The position numbers were made by a program, and so were the translations under genes. Source: Eikenella halliae (GTDB taxonomy: Bacteria; Pseudomonadota; Gammaproteobacteria; Burkholderiales; Neisseriaceae). Taken from it: a stretch of 64,000 nucleotides of DNA. Under the pieces are notes generated by a model, which was given only the letters and a program-made list of their open reading frames with translations, ran no database searches and had not been told where the DNA came from. Positions 39,816 to 48,217 of this stretch are shown piece after piece (positions within the stretch are counted from its first letter, which is position 1; the number at the start of each line of letters is the position of its first letter). The stretch spans positions 3,686-67,685 of the forward strand of contig NZ_LXSQ01000002.1 in NCBI RefSeq assembly GCF_001648475.1. The letters are read 5' to 3'.

Positions 39816-40967
39816 TTACAGCTTGTGGCACAAATCACCGAGGGCGAAGCCTGGCCAGTCGGGGTCGATATTGCGGCCGAAGGCGATAACTTTGAAGAGC
39901 TCGCCCATTTCTTGCGGGGAGAGGAGGGTTTGGCAGGCAGTAGCAGCGCGGATGTAGGCTTGGCTTTCCGGTTCGCCTTGGGCGGCCAGCAGGTCGGTGA
40001 GGCCGAGGTTGAGCAGGAAGGCGGCCTGGGTGGTGTAGCCGATGAGGTCGAGCCCGGCTTGGCAGGCGGCTTCGGCGATGGCAGTGAAGTTCACATGGCA
40101 GGTGAGGTCGGTGAGGCCGATGTGTTCGAAGGGGTTGTGCACGGCGTGGTGGCGGTAGTGGCCGATGAGGGTGCCGCCGCTGCGCTGGGGGTGGTAATAC
40201 TGGGCAGCGTCGAAGCCGTAGTCGATAAAGAGCAGGGCGCCGCGCGTGAGGCGCTCGGCGAGGGTGCGGATAAAGGCTTGCTGGCGCAGGTGCAGTTCGC
40301 TGGTATAGCCGTCGATGGTGGGCAGCAGCGCTTGGGCGGCGGGCAGCAGCTCGGCCGGCAGGGGGGCGCTTTGCCATTGGAATTGTCGGTTTGCATCCAG
40401 CCCTACGCCCATCAGCTGCCATTGGCCGCTTTGATGGCGCACGATGTCGCAGGGCATGGCGTCGAGCACTTCGTTGCCGATGACGATGCCGTCGAACTCG
40501 GCGGGCAGTTCGGTGAGCCACGTGATTTGGTGCTGGTGTTGGGGCAGGGCGGCGGCAAGGTGGCGGCGTTGGCGTTCGGCTAAATCGGGGGAGACTTCAA
40601 TGATGTAGTAGTGCCGGAGGCTACCTGAAAGCTTGCCTATCAGCTGGGCGGCCAGCTCGCCGGTGCCTGCGCCGAATTCGTAGATATTGCCGGCGGTTTG
40701 CGGCAGCAGGGATTGAAGCTGGATGGCGAGGGTTTGCCCGAACAGCGGGGTGAGCGCGGGGGCGGTGATGAAGTCGCCGGCCGCGCCGATTTTGTGCGCG
40801 CCGCCGGTGTAGTAGCCGTATTGCGGCTGGTAGAGCGCGAGCTGCATGAAGTCGGCAAAAGGCAGGAAGCCGTGGTTGGCCTGAATGCGTTGTTGTATCA
40901 GGCCACACAGTGCCTGTGAGGCGGCCAGCGCTTCGGGGCCGGGAGCGGGCAGGGTAGGGCGGTTCAT
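39816..40967 (-). CDS. SAM-dependent methyltransferase, MidA/NDUFAF7 family
   Basis: A 383-residue protein. The SAM motif is IYEFGAGTGELAAQL, preceded by the family signature QYGYYTGGAHKIGAAGDFITAPALTPLFG (in pieces) and followed by YYIIEVSPDL and IVIGNEVLDAMP. Mitochondrial homologues dimethylate an arginine in complex I subunit NDUFS2; the bacterial target is not known. LSGSLRHYY is encoded by a DUS. A minus-strand TATAAT lies at 41004-41009. Confidence 0.88.
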   Translation of the reverse strand: MNRPTLPAPGPEALAASQALCGLIQQRIQANHGFLPFADFMQLALYQPQYGYYTGGAHKIGAAGDFITAPALTPLFGQTLAIQLQSLLPQTAGNIYEFGAGTGELAAQLIGKLSGSLRHYYIIEVSPDLAERQRRHLAAALPQHQHQITWLTELPAEFDGIVIGNEVLDAMPCDIVRHQSGQWQLMGVGLDANRQFQWQSAPLPAELLPAAQALLPTIDGYTSELHLRQQAFIRTLAERLTRGALLFIDYGFDAAQYYHPQRSGGTLIGHYRHHAVHNPFEHIGLTDLTCHVNFTAIAEAACQAGLDLIGYTTQAAFLLNLGLTDLLAAQGEPESQAYIRAATACQTLLSPQEMGELFKVIAFGRNIDPDWPGFALGDLCHKL

Positions 40968-41129
40968 AGAGCAATTATGCGAATAATCTGGAAAACGTGC
41001 GCAATTATAAAGGCTTGCTGCCGGGAGGCAAAATCGGGGGCTGTGCGGAAAACGGCAAGCGTGGTGATTGAAACTAACTATCTTATGTAAAAACAGTTTG
41101 TTAATCGTGGATTTTTACGGTGTTTGCAA

Positions 41130-41159
41130 TTGACCGATGCTGCAGCTTTGCCGTATAGT
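41130..41159 (+). promoter_or_regulatory. Promoter of the mraZ (dcw) cluster
   Basis: -35 TTGACC (41130-41135), 18-bp spacer, -10 TATAGT (41154-41159). Expected start near 41166. Confidence 0.7.
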
Positions 41160-41167
41160 GTCGCTTT

Positions 41168-41183
41168 GTGGGAAATTGTGGGG
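41168..41183 (+). promoter_or_regulatory. MraZ-binding repeats
   Basis: GTGGGA (41168) and GTGGGG (41178) are spaced by exactly 10 bp, with a degenerate third unit GTGTCT at 41188. MraZ is known to bind direct TGGGN repeats with 5-nt gaps upstream of mraZ. The boxes overlap the expected transcript start. Confidence 0.65.
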
Positions 41184-41229
41184 CAAGGTGTCTTCTTAAT
41201 TCCCAAAAATCCAGCAAAGGTGGGAAAAA

Positions 41230-41685
41230 GTGTTTGGCGGCGTACATGAATTGAGCATCGACAGCAAGGGGCGCTTGGCGATTCCGGCCAAGTTCCGCGA
41301 CTTGCTCGCGCGCCATTACACGCCGTCTTTGGTGGTTACCGTGGAGGCGCGCACGCATCTGGTGATGTATCCGGAAGCGGAGTGGCAGAAAACGGCGGAA
41401 AATTTGCAGGCGATGAATGTGTCGGGCAATCCGGCTGCCAGAATGTTCCGTGATTTGATGCTGAACCACGCCGAAACGCTGGATTTGGACGCTTCGGGCA
41501 GAATTTTGCTGCCGCCGAGCCTGCGCCGCCGCGTGCAGTTTGATAAAGAAGTAACGCTGGTGGGCCGTGCCGACCGGCTGGAGCTGTGGAACCGCGAACG
41601 TTGGGAAGCCAATATGAACGCAGTGCTGGATATGGATCCGGACGAATTGGCCGAACAGCTCGATAAAGCCGGATTCCGCTTATGA
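41230..41685 (+). CDS. mraZ: Transcriptional regulator MraZ
   Basis: A 151-residue AbrB-like regulator with two MraZ repeats: FGGVHELSIDSKGRLAIPAKFR at the N-terminus and ETLDLDASGRILLPPSLRR in the middle, both carrying the DxxGR motif. It represses the cluster it heads. The start is GTG at 41230, since the conserved MFGG begins there. It overlaps rsmH by 4 bp. Confidence 0.96.
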   Translation: MFGGVHELSIDSKGRLAIPAKFRDLLARHYTPSLVVTVEARTHLVMYPEAEWQKTAENLQAMNVSGNPAARMFRDLMLNHAETLDLDASGRILLPPSLRRRVQFDKEVTLVGRADRLELWNRERWEANMNAVLDMDPDELAEQLDKAGFRL

Positions 41686-42638
41686 GCGCGCAGGAGTTGG
41701 CGCACGTTACCGTGCTTTTGCACGAGGCGGTGGACGCTTTGGCAGTGAAGCCGGACGGCGTGTATGTGGACGGCACTTTCGGCCGCGGCGGGCATTCCCG
41801 CCTGATTTTGTCGAAGCTGGGCACGAACGGCCGGCTGGTGGTGTTCGATAAAGACCCGCAGGCGATTGCCGTGGCGCGGCAGTTGGCGGAGGCGGACAAG
41901 CGCGTGCAAGTGGTGCACGGCGGGTTTTCCGGCTTTCAGGTAGCCTTAAAAGGATTGGGTATCGAAGCGGTGGACGGTGCGCTGTTTGATTTGGGTGTGT
42001 CTTCGCCGCAGATCGACGATGCCGAACGCGGCTTCAGCTTCCGCTACGATGCGCCGCTGGATATGCGGATGGATACCACGCGCGGGCAAACTGCCGCGCA
42101 ATGGCTGGCCGAGGCCGGCGAAGAAGAGATTCGCGAGGTAATCAGAGATTATGGTGAAGAGCGGTTTAACAGCCAGATTGCGCGCGCCATTGTGCAGCAG
42201 CGGCAAGAGCGCCCCATCCTTACAACCGGCCAGCTGGCGCAGTTGGCGGCACAAGCCGTCCGTACTCGCGAACGCGGCCAAGACCCGGCGACGCGGACGT
42301 TTCAAGCCATTCGGATTTTCATCAACCGTGAGCTTGAAGAAATAAGCGCGGTGCTGCCGCAGGCCGCAGGCTACCTGAAAACCGGCGGGCGTTTGGCCGT
42401 GATTGCCTTCCATTCGTTGGAAGACCGGATAGTGAAACAGTTTATCCGCCGCCACAGCCGCCCCGCGCCACTGCCTAAGTGGGTGATGGTGCGCGAAAGC
42501 GAGCGCCCCGAGCCGCCCTTGCGGGAAATCGGCAAGGCGCAGCGGGCTTCGGCAGCAGAAACCGCGGCCAATCCGCGCGCACGCTCCGCCGTATTGCGCG
42601 TGGCCGAGCGGACGGCGGGAGAGTTTGCAGATGAATAA
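41682..42638 (+). CDS. rsmH: 16S rRNA m4C1402 methyltransferase
   Basis: A 318-residue methyltransferase. YVDGTFGRGGHSRLIL is the SAM motif, followed by DLGVSSPQIDDAERGFSFR and AFHSLEDRIVKQF, all RsmH hallmarks. FQVALKG and GYLKTGG are DUS-encoded. It overlaps mraZ by 4 bp and ftsL by 8 bp. Confidence 0.97.
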   Translation: MSAQELAHVTVLLHEAVDALAVKPDGVYVDGTFGRGGHSRLILSKLGTNGRLVVFDKDPQAIAVARQLAEADKRVQVVHGGFSGFQVALKGLGIEAVDGALFDLGVSSPQIDDAERGFSFRYDAPLDMRMDTTRGQTAAQWLAEAGEEEIREVIRDYGEERFNSQIARAIVQQRQERPILTTGQLAQLAAQAVRTRERGQDPATRTFQAIRIFINRELEEISAVLPQAAGYLKTGGRLAVIAFHSLEDRIVKQFIRRHSRPAPLPKWVMVRESERPEPPLREIGKAQRASAAETAANPRARSAVLRVAERTAGEFADE

Positions 42639-42894
42639 GTTGAATATCGTACTGTTTGTGTTGGCGGTGCTCTCCGCGCTGGCGGTGGTGTCGGTGCAGG
42701 ACAGTTCGCGCGAATCGTTTATCTCATTGGAAAAAGAGCACCAGCGGCGGGCGGACTTGGAAGAAGAATACCGCCGATTGCAATGGCAGCAGGCCAAGCT
42801 GGCCAACCACGGTTTCATCAAGGCGGCGGCCGAACAACAACAGTTGCAGCCGCCTACCATGCAGAACACCAAAGTTGTTCGTTTGCAATATTAA
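42631..42894 (+). CDS. ftsL: Cell division protein FtsL
   Basis: An 87-residue bitopic protein: one membrane helix (about 4-22), then a coiled-coil region ISLEKEHQRRADLEEEYRRLQWQQAKL. FtsL forms the FtsQLB complex at the septum. The gene is identified by size, topology and position between rsmH and ftsI. I choose the second ATG (42631). Confidence 0.9.
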   Translation: MNKLNIVLFVLAVLSALAVVSVQDSSRESFISLEKEHQRRADLEEEYRRLQWQQAKLANHGFIKAAAEQQQLQPPTMQNTKVVRLQY

Positions 42895-42985
42895 ATAGAT
42901 GAATGTAGTTAACAAGCGTTTTTGAATAAAATCAAAATAGAGCAGTTTTGCTGCCGTGCGGGCGGCAGCGTAGAGAGTAAATACC

Positions 42986-44722
42986 ATGCTGATTAAAAGC
43001 GATTACAAGCCGCAGATGCGGCAGAAGCCAGTTAAACAGAAGAAGCCGGTGAGCACCAATGGCCGGATTGCCTTTGTTTTGCTGGTTTTTGCCACGGCCT
43101 TTGCCGCAGCGGCAGGCTGGAGCATACATTTGCATACGGTGGAGCAGAACCGTCTGCAAACCGAGGGTAATAAGCGTTTTGTGCGCACTTTGGTGCAGCA
43201 GGCCAACCGCGGCACGATTACCGACCGCAACGGCGCGGTGCTGGCTTTGAGCGCGCCCACCGATTCGCTGTATGCCATTCCTTCTGCCATGGAAAAAATG
43301 CCCAGCCAGGAGCAGCTGGAACAGCTTTCCGAAATCATCGAAGTGCCGGTGGAAACCATTGCCGATCGCCTGGCGCGCACCAACAGCGATTTCGTGTTCT
43401 TGAAACGGCAGATGAGCTCGGAAACCGCTGCCAAAGTGCGCGCTCTGAAAATTGAGGGCTTGGCCTTCCAAACCGAGCCCAAACGGCAATATCCGATGGG
43501 CAATTTGTTCTCCCACGTTATCGGCTTCACCAATATCGACGGCAAAGGCCAAGAAGGTTTGGAGCTTTCCCGCGAAGACGACCTGCGCGGCCAAGACGGC
43601 GCACGTGTGGTGCTGCGTGACAATAAAGGCAATTATGTTGATCAATTGGATTCGCCGCGCAACCGCGATGCGGTGGACGGGCGCAATATGGTGCTCTCGC
43701 TGGATCAGCGCATTCAATCGCTGGCGCACGATAAATTGGCGCAGGCTGTTGCCTACCATCAGGCCAAAGCCGGCACCGCTGTGGTGTTGGATGCGCAAAC
43801 CGGCGAAATCCTTGCTTTGGTAAACCTGCCGGATTTCGATCCGAACCAGCCCGGCGGAGCCGAAATCGCTCTGCGCCGCAACCGCGCGGTAACCGATATG
43901 ATCGAGCCCGGCTCGGCTATGAAGCCTTTCCCGATTGCCAAAGCCTTGGATTCGGGCAAAGTGAACGAAAACATGGTGTTCAACACCAATACTTATAATA
44001 TCGGCCCGGCCACCGTGCGCGATACGCACAACTACCCCTCGCTCACCCTGCGCGGCATCATGCAGAAATCTTCCAACGTGGGCGTGAGCAAGCTTTCGGC
44101 CATGTTTAAGCCCGAAGAGATGCACGATTTTTATAAATCAGTCGGTTTCGGCCGCCGTATGCACTCCGGCTTCCCCGGCGAATCGCCCGGCCTGGTACGC
44201 GACTGGCGCAACTGGCGGCCCATCGAGCAGGCCACCATGTCGTTCGGCTACGGCTTGCAGATGAGCCTGCTGCAACTGGCGCACAGCTACACCATTTTCA
44301 CCAGCGACGGCAAACTTTTGCCGGTAAGCTTCCTGCGCCAGAGCACCGCGCCGCAGGGCGAGCAGGTGATCAAGCCTGAAACCGCGCGCGCCATCCGCCG
44401 CATGATGGTATCCGTTACCGAGCCCGGCGGCACCGGTACGCAGGGCGCCGTGCCCGGCTTCAACGTGGGCGCGAAAACCGGTACCGCACGCAAGCTGGTG
44501 GGCGGCCGCTATGCCGACAACAAACACATGGCCACCTTCATCGGTTTCGCCCCCGCCGAGCATCCGCGCGTGATTGTGGCGGTGAACATCGATGAACCCA
44601 CCCAAAACGGCTATTACGGCGGCATCGTGGCCGGGCCGGTGTTTAGAGACATCATGGCTGGTTCGCTGAATATTCTGGGCGTGACGCCCACCAAACCCGT
44701 GCAGCAAGTCGCTGCCAAATAA
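42986..44722 (+). CDS. ftsI: Penicillin-binding protein 2 (FtsI, septal transpeptidase)
   Basis: A 578-residue class B PBP. A membrane helix (about 28-48) is followed by the dimerisation domain and a transpeptidase domain with SxxK at Ser310 (GSAMKPF), SxN at 362-364 (SSN) and KTG at 497-499. These numbers equal those of gonococcal PBP2 (penA). The segment VRDTHNYPSL has no extra Asp after residue 345, and residue 501 is Ala, so two classic gonococcal resistance changes are absent. It makes septal peptidoglycan cross-links with FtsW. Confidence 0.96.
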   Translation: MLIKSDYKPQMRQKPVKQKKPVSTNGRIAFVLLVFATAFAAAAGWSIHLHTVEQNRLQTEGNKRFVRTLVQQANRGTITDRNGAVLALSAPTDSLYAIPSAMEKMPSQEQLEQLSEIIEVPVETIADRLARTNSDFVFLKRQMSSETAAKVRALKIEGLAFQTEPKRQYPMGNLFSHVIGFTNIDGKGQEGLELSREDDLRGQDGARVVLRDNKGNYVDQLDSPRNRDAVDGRNMVLSLDQRIQSLAHDKLAQAVAYHQAKAGTAVVLDAQTGEILALVNLPDFDPNQPGGAEIALRRNRAVTDMIEPGSAMKPFPIAKALDSGKVNENMVFNTNTYNIGPATVRDTHNYPSLTLRGIMQKSSNVGVSKLSAMFKPEEMHDFYKSVGFGRRMHSGFPGESPGLVRDWRNWRPIEQATMSFGYGLQMSLLQLAHSYTIFTSDGKLLPVSFLRQSTAPQGEQVIKPETARAIRRMMVSVTEPGGTGTQGAVPGFNVGAKTGTARKLVGGRYADNKHMATFIGFAPAEHPRVIVAVNIDEPTQNGYYGGIVAGPVFRDIMAGSLNILGVTPTKPVQQVAAK

Positions 44723-44742
44723 ATCGGTGCTTGGAGCCGACC

Positions 44743-46224
44743 ATGTATTGCTTGAAGGACAAACAGTTTGACTTGCCCGACAACTGCACCCTGCCGCCCG
44801 ATGTGGCGGCGGGGTGCATTTTGCGTATGGACAGCCGCCTGGTGCAGCCGGGCGACGTATTCGTGGCCTGCCAGGGCGAATATGCCGACGGCCGCAACTA
44901 TATTCCTGCCGCGATTGCCAATGGCGCGGCGATGGTGTTTTGGGACAGCGGCGACGGTTTCGCCTGGCGGCCGGAGTGGCAAATCGCCAATCTCGGCGTG
45001 CCGCACCTGAAGCAAAACGCCGGCCTGTTGGCAGCCAAGCTCTACGGCAATCTTTCAGGTAGCCTTTCTTGCTGGGGGGTAACCGGCACCAACGGCAAAA
45101 CCTCGATTTCGCAATGGCTTGCCCAAGCCGCCGATTTGCTCGGCACGCCCTGCGCCATCATCGGCACGGTGGGCAACGGCTTCTGGGGGCGGCTCGAAGA
45201 AACCACCCACACCACGCCCAACCCCGTGCGCGTGCAAACCCTGCTGCACCAATTCAAGCAGCAGGGCGCAAAAGCCGTGGCGATGGAAGTGTCCAGCCAC
45301 GGCCTCGACCAAAACCGCGTGGTCGGCACGCCCTTCTCCTCCGCCATCTTCACCAACCTCACCCGCGACCACCTCGATTACCACGGCAGTATGGCCGCCT
45401 ATGGCGCCAGCAAGGCCAAACTGTTCTATTGGCAGAGCCTTCAACACGCCATCATCAATACGGACGACGAATTCGGCCGCGAGTTGGCCGCCGGGCTGCG
45501 TGCCGACCGCCCAAGCCTGAACGTATACGGCTACGGCTTCAATGAACAAGCCGATATCCGCATCACCCATTTTGCCGCTTCCGCCCAAGGCATGCAGGTT
45601 GCCTTCAATACGCCCTGGGGCAGTGGCGAAATCCACAGCCGGCTCTTAGGGCGGTTCAATGCGCAAAACCTCGCCGCCTGCGTCGGCCTGTTGTGCGCCG
45701 AAGGCTATGCGCTGCCCGACGTGTTGCGCGTACTCGCACAAATCCGCCCCGCCACCGGCCGCATGGACTGCATCAGTCGCGCAGGCCGCCCGCTGGTGGT
45801 GGTGGATTATGCCCACACCCCCGACGCGCTGGAAAAAGCGCTGGCCACCCTGCGCGAAATCAAACCGCAGGGCGCGAGCCTGTGGTGCGTGTTCGGCTGC
45901 GGCGGCAACCGCGACCGCGGCAAACGCCCGCTGATGGGCAGCGCCGCCGCGCAGGGCGCGGATAAAGTGGTGATCACCAGCGATAATCCGCGCATGGAAG
46001 AGCCGCAAGACATCATCGCCGACATCCTGCCTGCCGTACCGCAGCCCGAACTGGTGGAGGCCGACCGCCGCGTCGCCATCCAAACCGCCATCCGCCGCGC
46101 CGCGCCGCAGGATATCGTGCTGATTGCCGGCAAAGGCCATGAAACCTATCAAGACGTGCAGGGCGAGAAGCACCATTTCTCCGATTTTGAAATCGCCGAA
46201 GCCGCGCTGGATGAGGCCACCTGA
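44743..46224 (+). CDS. murE: UDP-MurNAc-tripeptide ligase MurE
   Basis: A 493-residue Mur ligase adding meso-diaminopimelate. The P-loop is GVTGTNGKTSI, followed by ATP-domain residues ending ERD-like TRDHLDYHG, and the diaminopimelate-specific motif DNPRMEEP is visible. GGAG precedes the ATG at 44743. LSGSLSCW before the P-loop is DUS-encoded, and the last codons form a degenerate DUS. Confidence 0.96.
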   Translation: MYCLKDKQFDLPDNCTLPPDVAAGCILRMDSRLVQPGDVFVACQGEYADGRNYIPAAIANGAAMVFWDSGDGFAWRPEWQIANLGVPHLKQNAGLLAAKLYGNLSGSLSCWGVTGTNGKTSISQWLAQAADLLGTPCAIIGTVGNGFWGRLEETTHTTPNPVRVQTLLHQFKQQGAKAVAMEVSSHGLDQNRVVGTPFSSAIFTNLTRDHLDYHGSMAAYGASKAKLFYWQSLQHAIINTDDEFGRELAAGLRADRPSLNVYGYGFNEQADIRITHFAASAQGMQVAFNTPWGSGEIHSRLLGRFNAQNLAACVGLLCAEGYALPDVLRVLAQIRPATGRMDCISRAGRPLVVVDYAHTPDALEKALATLREIKPQGASLWCVFGCGGNRDRGKRPLMGSAAAQGADKVVITSDNPRMEEPQDIIADILPAVPQPELVEADRRVAIQTAIRRAAPQDIVLIAGKGHETYQDVQGEKHHFSDFEIAEAALDEAT

Positions 46225-46257
46225 AAACAGGCGCATCGGATTTTCAGGTAGCCTTTT
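46213..46257. terminator. DUS-type hairpin at the murE end
   Basis: A degenerate DUS GAGGCCACCTGAAAA overlapping the murE stop pairs with TTTTCAGGTAGCC at 46241. Confidence 0.45.
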
Positions 46258-46281
46258 GAGCTTGCCACAGGCTACCTGAAA
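46241..46281. repeat. 41-bp direct repeat, left copy
   Basis: Identical to 46737-46777: TTTTCAGGTAGCC, then TTTTGAGCTTGCCACA, then GGCTACCTGAAA. It is an inverted DUS pair with an unusual shared loop. The two copies bracket the DUF4259-like gene. Confidence 0.85.
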
Positions 46282-46333
46282 ATATTGGCCTGTATTAAGT
46301 GAAGAACGTGTATCGATATTGCAGGAGAAAGTG

Positions 46334-46702
46334 ATGGGCGATTGGGGGTACAAGGTTTATGAAAACGATGAGGCGGCCGATTGGTTTGCCTCGTTTTGGG
46401 AGAGCAAGGATTTTGATTTGCTGGCGCAAGAGGTGGAGCAATTCGACCCTTCGGAAGAAAATTACGACACCATCCGAGCCGTTGCCCATGTGCTGATTGC
46501 CTTCGGCTCTCCGTATGCCTGCCCCTTTAGTTTTATCGATCGGCTGTACCCGACCATGCAAGCAACATTGGTTATCCTGCAAAATATGCTCACTCCGCCC
46601 AACGACACTTGGAGTTTTTTGGATATGTGGGGCGAAGATCCGGGCATTGTCCGCGAATTGGAGCAACAAATTCGAGATTTGCAAGAGCTGTTGCCAAAAT
46701 GA
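46334..46702 (+). CDS. DUF4259-like small protein between murE and murF
   Basis: A 122-residue acidic protein. The start MGDWGYKVYENDEAADWFASF and the later VAHVLIAFGSPYACPF resemble the DUF4259 family, whose function is unknown. CAGGAG precedes the ATG at 46334. It is not a core dcw gene and lies between two identical 41-bp repeats, so it looks like a mobile or duplicated insert. A cell-wall role is not shown. Confidence 0.75.
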   Translation: MGDWGYKVYENDEAADWFASFWESKDFDLLAQEVEQFDPSEENYDTIRAVAHVLIAFGSPYACPFSFIDRLYPTMQATLVILQNMLTPPNDTWSFLDMWGEDPGIVRELEQQIRDLQELLPK

Positions 46703-46736
46703 GATGCCGTGCCGCCAAGCGGCATTTACCGTTTAA

Positions 46737-46777
46737 TTTTCAGGTAGCCTTTTGAGCTTGCCACAGGCTACCTGAAA
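46737..46777. repeat. 41-bp direct repeat, right copy
   Basis: Same sequence as 46241-46281 and in the same orientation, 496 bp further on. A third DUS arm follows at 46789. Confidence 0.85.
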
Positions 46778-46834
46778 GCGTTAATACCTTTTCAGGTAGC
46801 CTGCCGCCCCGTAATATTTTCAATGGAATTCCCC

Positions 46835-48217
46835 ATGCCCACACTCGATTTAGCTTTTGTCTGCCGCGCCCTGAACCTGCCCGCGCCGCAGCACAACCTC
46901 CCCATCCGCCGCGTCATCACCGACAGCCGCCAAGCCGCCGCTGCCGACGAGCGTGGCGCGGATTTGTTTATCGCCTTGGTGGGCGATAAACACGACGCCC
47001 ACGATTTTGTGCCTGCCGTGTTGGCGCAGGGCACTTGGGCGCTGGTGTCGCGCCAAGACTGCGCCGCGCTTTCAGGTAGCCTGCCGGTGGCCGACACGTT
47101 GGCGGCGCTGCAAACCCTGGCTGCCGCTTGGCGCGAAGCGGTGAACCCGCTGGTGCTCGGCATCACCGGTTCCTCCGGCAAAACCACGGTGAAAGAAATG
47201 CTGGCCGCCATCCTGCGCCGCCAGTTCGGCGAAGCGGCCGTGTTGGCCACCGTCGGTAATTTCAACAACCATATCGGCCTGCCGCTCACCCTGCTTGCCC
47301 TGCGGCCGCAGCAGCACTATGCCGTTATCGAAATGGGCATGAACCACTTCGGCGAACTCGATGCGCTCACCCGCATCGCCCACCCCGATGCCGCGCTGGT
47401 TAATAATGCCCTGCGCGCGCATATCGGCTGCGGTTTCGACGGCGTGGGCGATATTGCCCGTGCCAAAAGCGAAATCTACCGCGGGCTACCTGAAAGCGGC
47501 ACGGCGCTGATTCCGGCGGAAGACGAATATGCCGAAGTGTTCCGCGCCGCCTGCCGCGCCCTGAATTTGCGCCAAATTGAATTCGGTGTGGACAAGGGCG
47601 AAGTGCGTGCCGAAAACGTCCGGCTGCTGCCCCTGGGCTGCCGCTTCGATTTGGTGTGGCAAGACCAACGTGCGGCGGTAGAGCTGCCGGTGCCGGGCAA
47701 ACACAACGTGGCCAATGCCGTGGCTGCGGCCGCGCTGGCTTTGCAGGCCGGCGTGGGGCTACCTGAAAGCGCCGCCGCGCTGGCCGGGTTTGCCAATATC
47801 AAGGGACGTTTGCAACGCAAGGCCGGCCTGCGCGGCAGCACGATTATCGACGACACCTACAACGCCAACCCCGACAGCATGAAGGCCGCGCTGGATGTGT
47901 TGGCCGGGCTGCCTGCGCCGCGCATTTTCGTGATGGGCGATATGGGCGAACTGGGCGACGGCGAAGCCCCCGCCCTGCATGCCGAAATCGGCCGCTATGC
48001 GCGAGATAAGGGCATCGAAGCCGCTTATTTTGTGGGCGATTTCAGCGTGGAGGCTGCCGAGGCTTTCGGCGCGGCCGGGCTGTGGTTTGCCGCCAAAGAC
48101 CCGCTGCAGCAGGTGCTGGTGCACGAATTGCCGGAGCAGGCTTCGGTGTTGGTGAAAGGTTCGCGTTTTATGCAGATGGAAGAGGTGGTGGCCGCCTTGC
48201 AGGGCCATGAAGCGTAG
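46835..48217 (+). CDS. murF: UDP-MurNAc-tripeptide D-alanyl-D-alanine ligase MurF
   Basis: A 460-residue Mur ligase that adds D-Ala-D-Ala. The P-loop is GITGSSGKTTVKEM, followed by TVGNFNNHIGLPLTLL and EMGMNHFGE, then DTYNANPDSMKAAL and VMGDMGELG, all MurF signatures. I prefer MPTLDLAFVCRALN (46835) over the Met four codons earlier. Three DUS copies lie in the frame (LSGSLPVAD, GLPESG, GLPESAA). It overlaps the next gene by 11 bp. Confidence 0.95.
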   Translation: MPTLDLAFVCRALNLPAPQHNLPIRRVITDSRQAAAADERGADLFIALVGDKHDAHDFVPAVLAQGTWALVSRQDCAALSGSLPVADTLAALQTLAAAWREAVNPLVLGITGSSGKTTVKEMLAAILRRQFGEAAVLATVGNFNNHIGLPLTLLALRPQQHYAVIEMGMNHFGELDALTRIAHPDAALVNNALRAHIGCGFDGVGDIARAKSEIYRGLPESGTALIPAEDEYAEVFRAACRALNLRQIEFGVDKGEVRAENVRLLPLGCRFDLVWQDQRAAVELPVPGKHNVANAVAAAALALQAGVGLPESAAALAGFANIKGRLQRKAGLRGSTIIDDTYNANPDSMKAALDVLAGLPAPRIFVMGDMGELGDGEAPALHAEIGRYARDKGIEAAYFVGDFSVEAAEAFGAAGLWFAAKDPLQQVLVHELPEQASVLVKGSRFMQMEEVVAALQGHEA

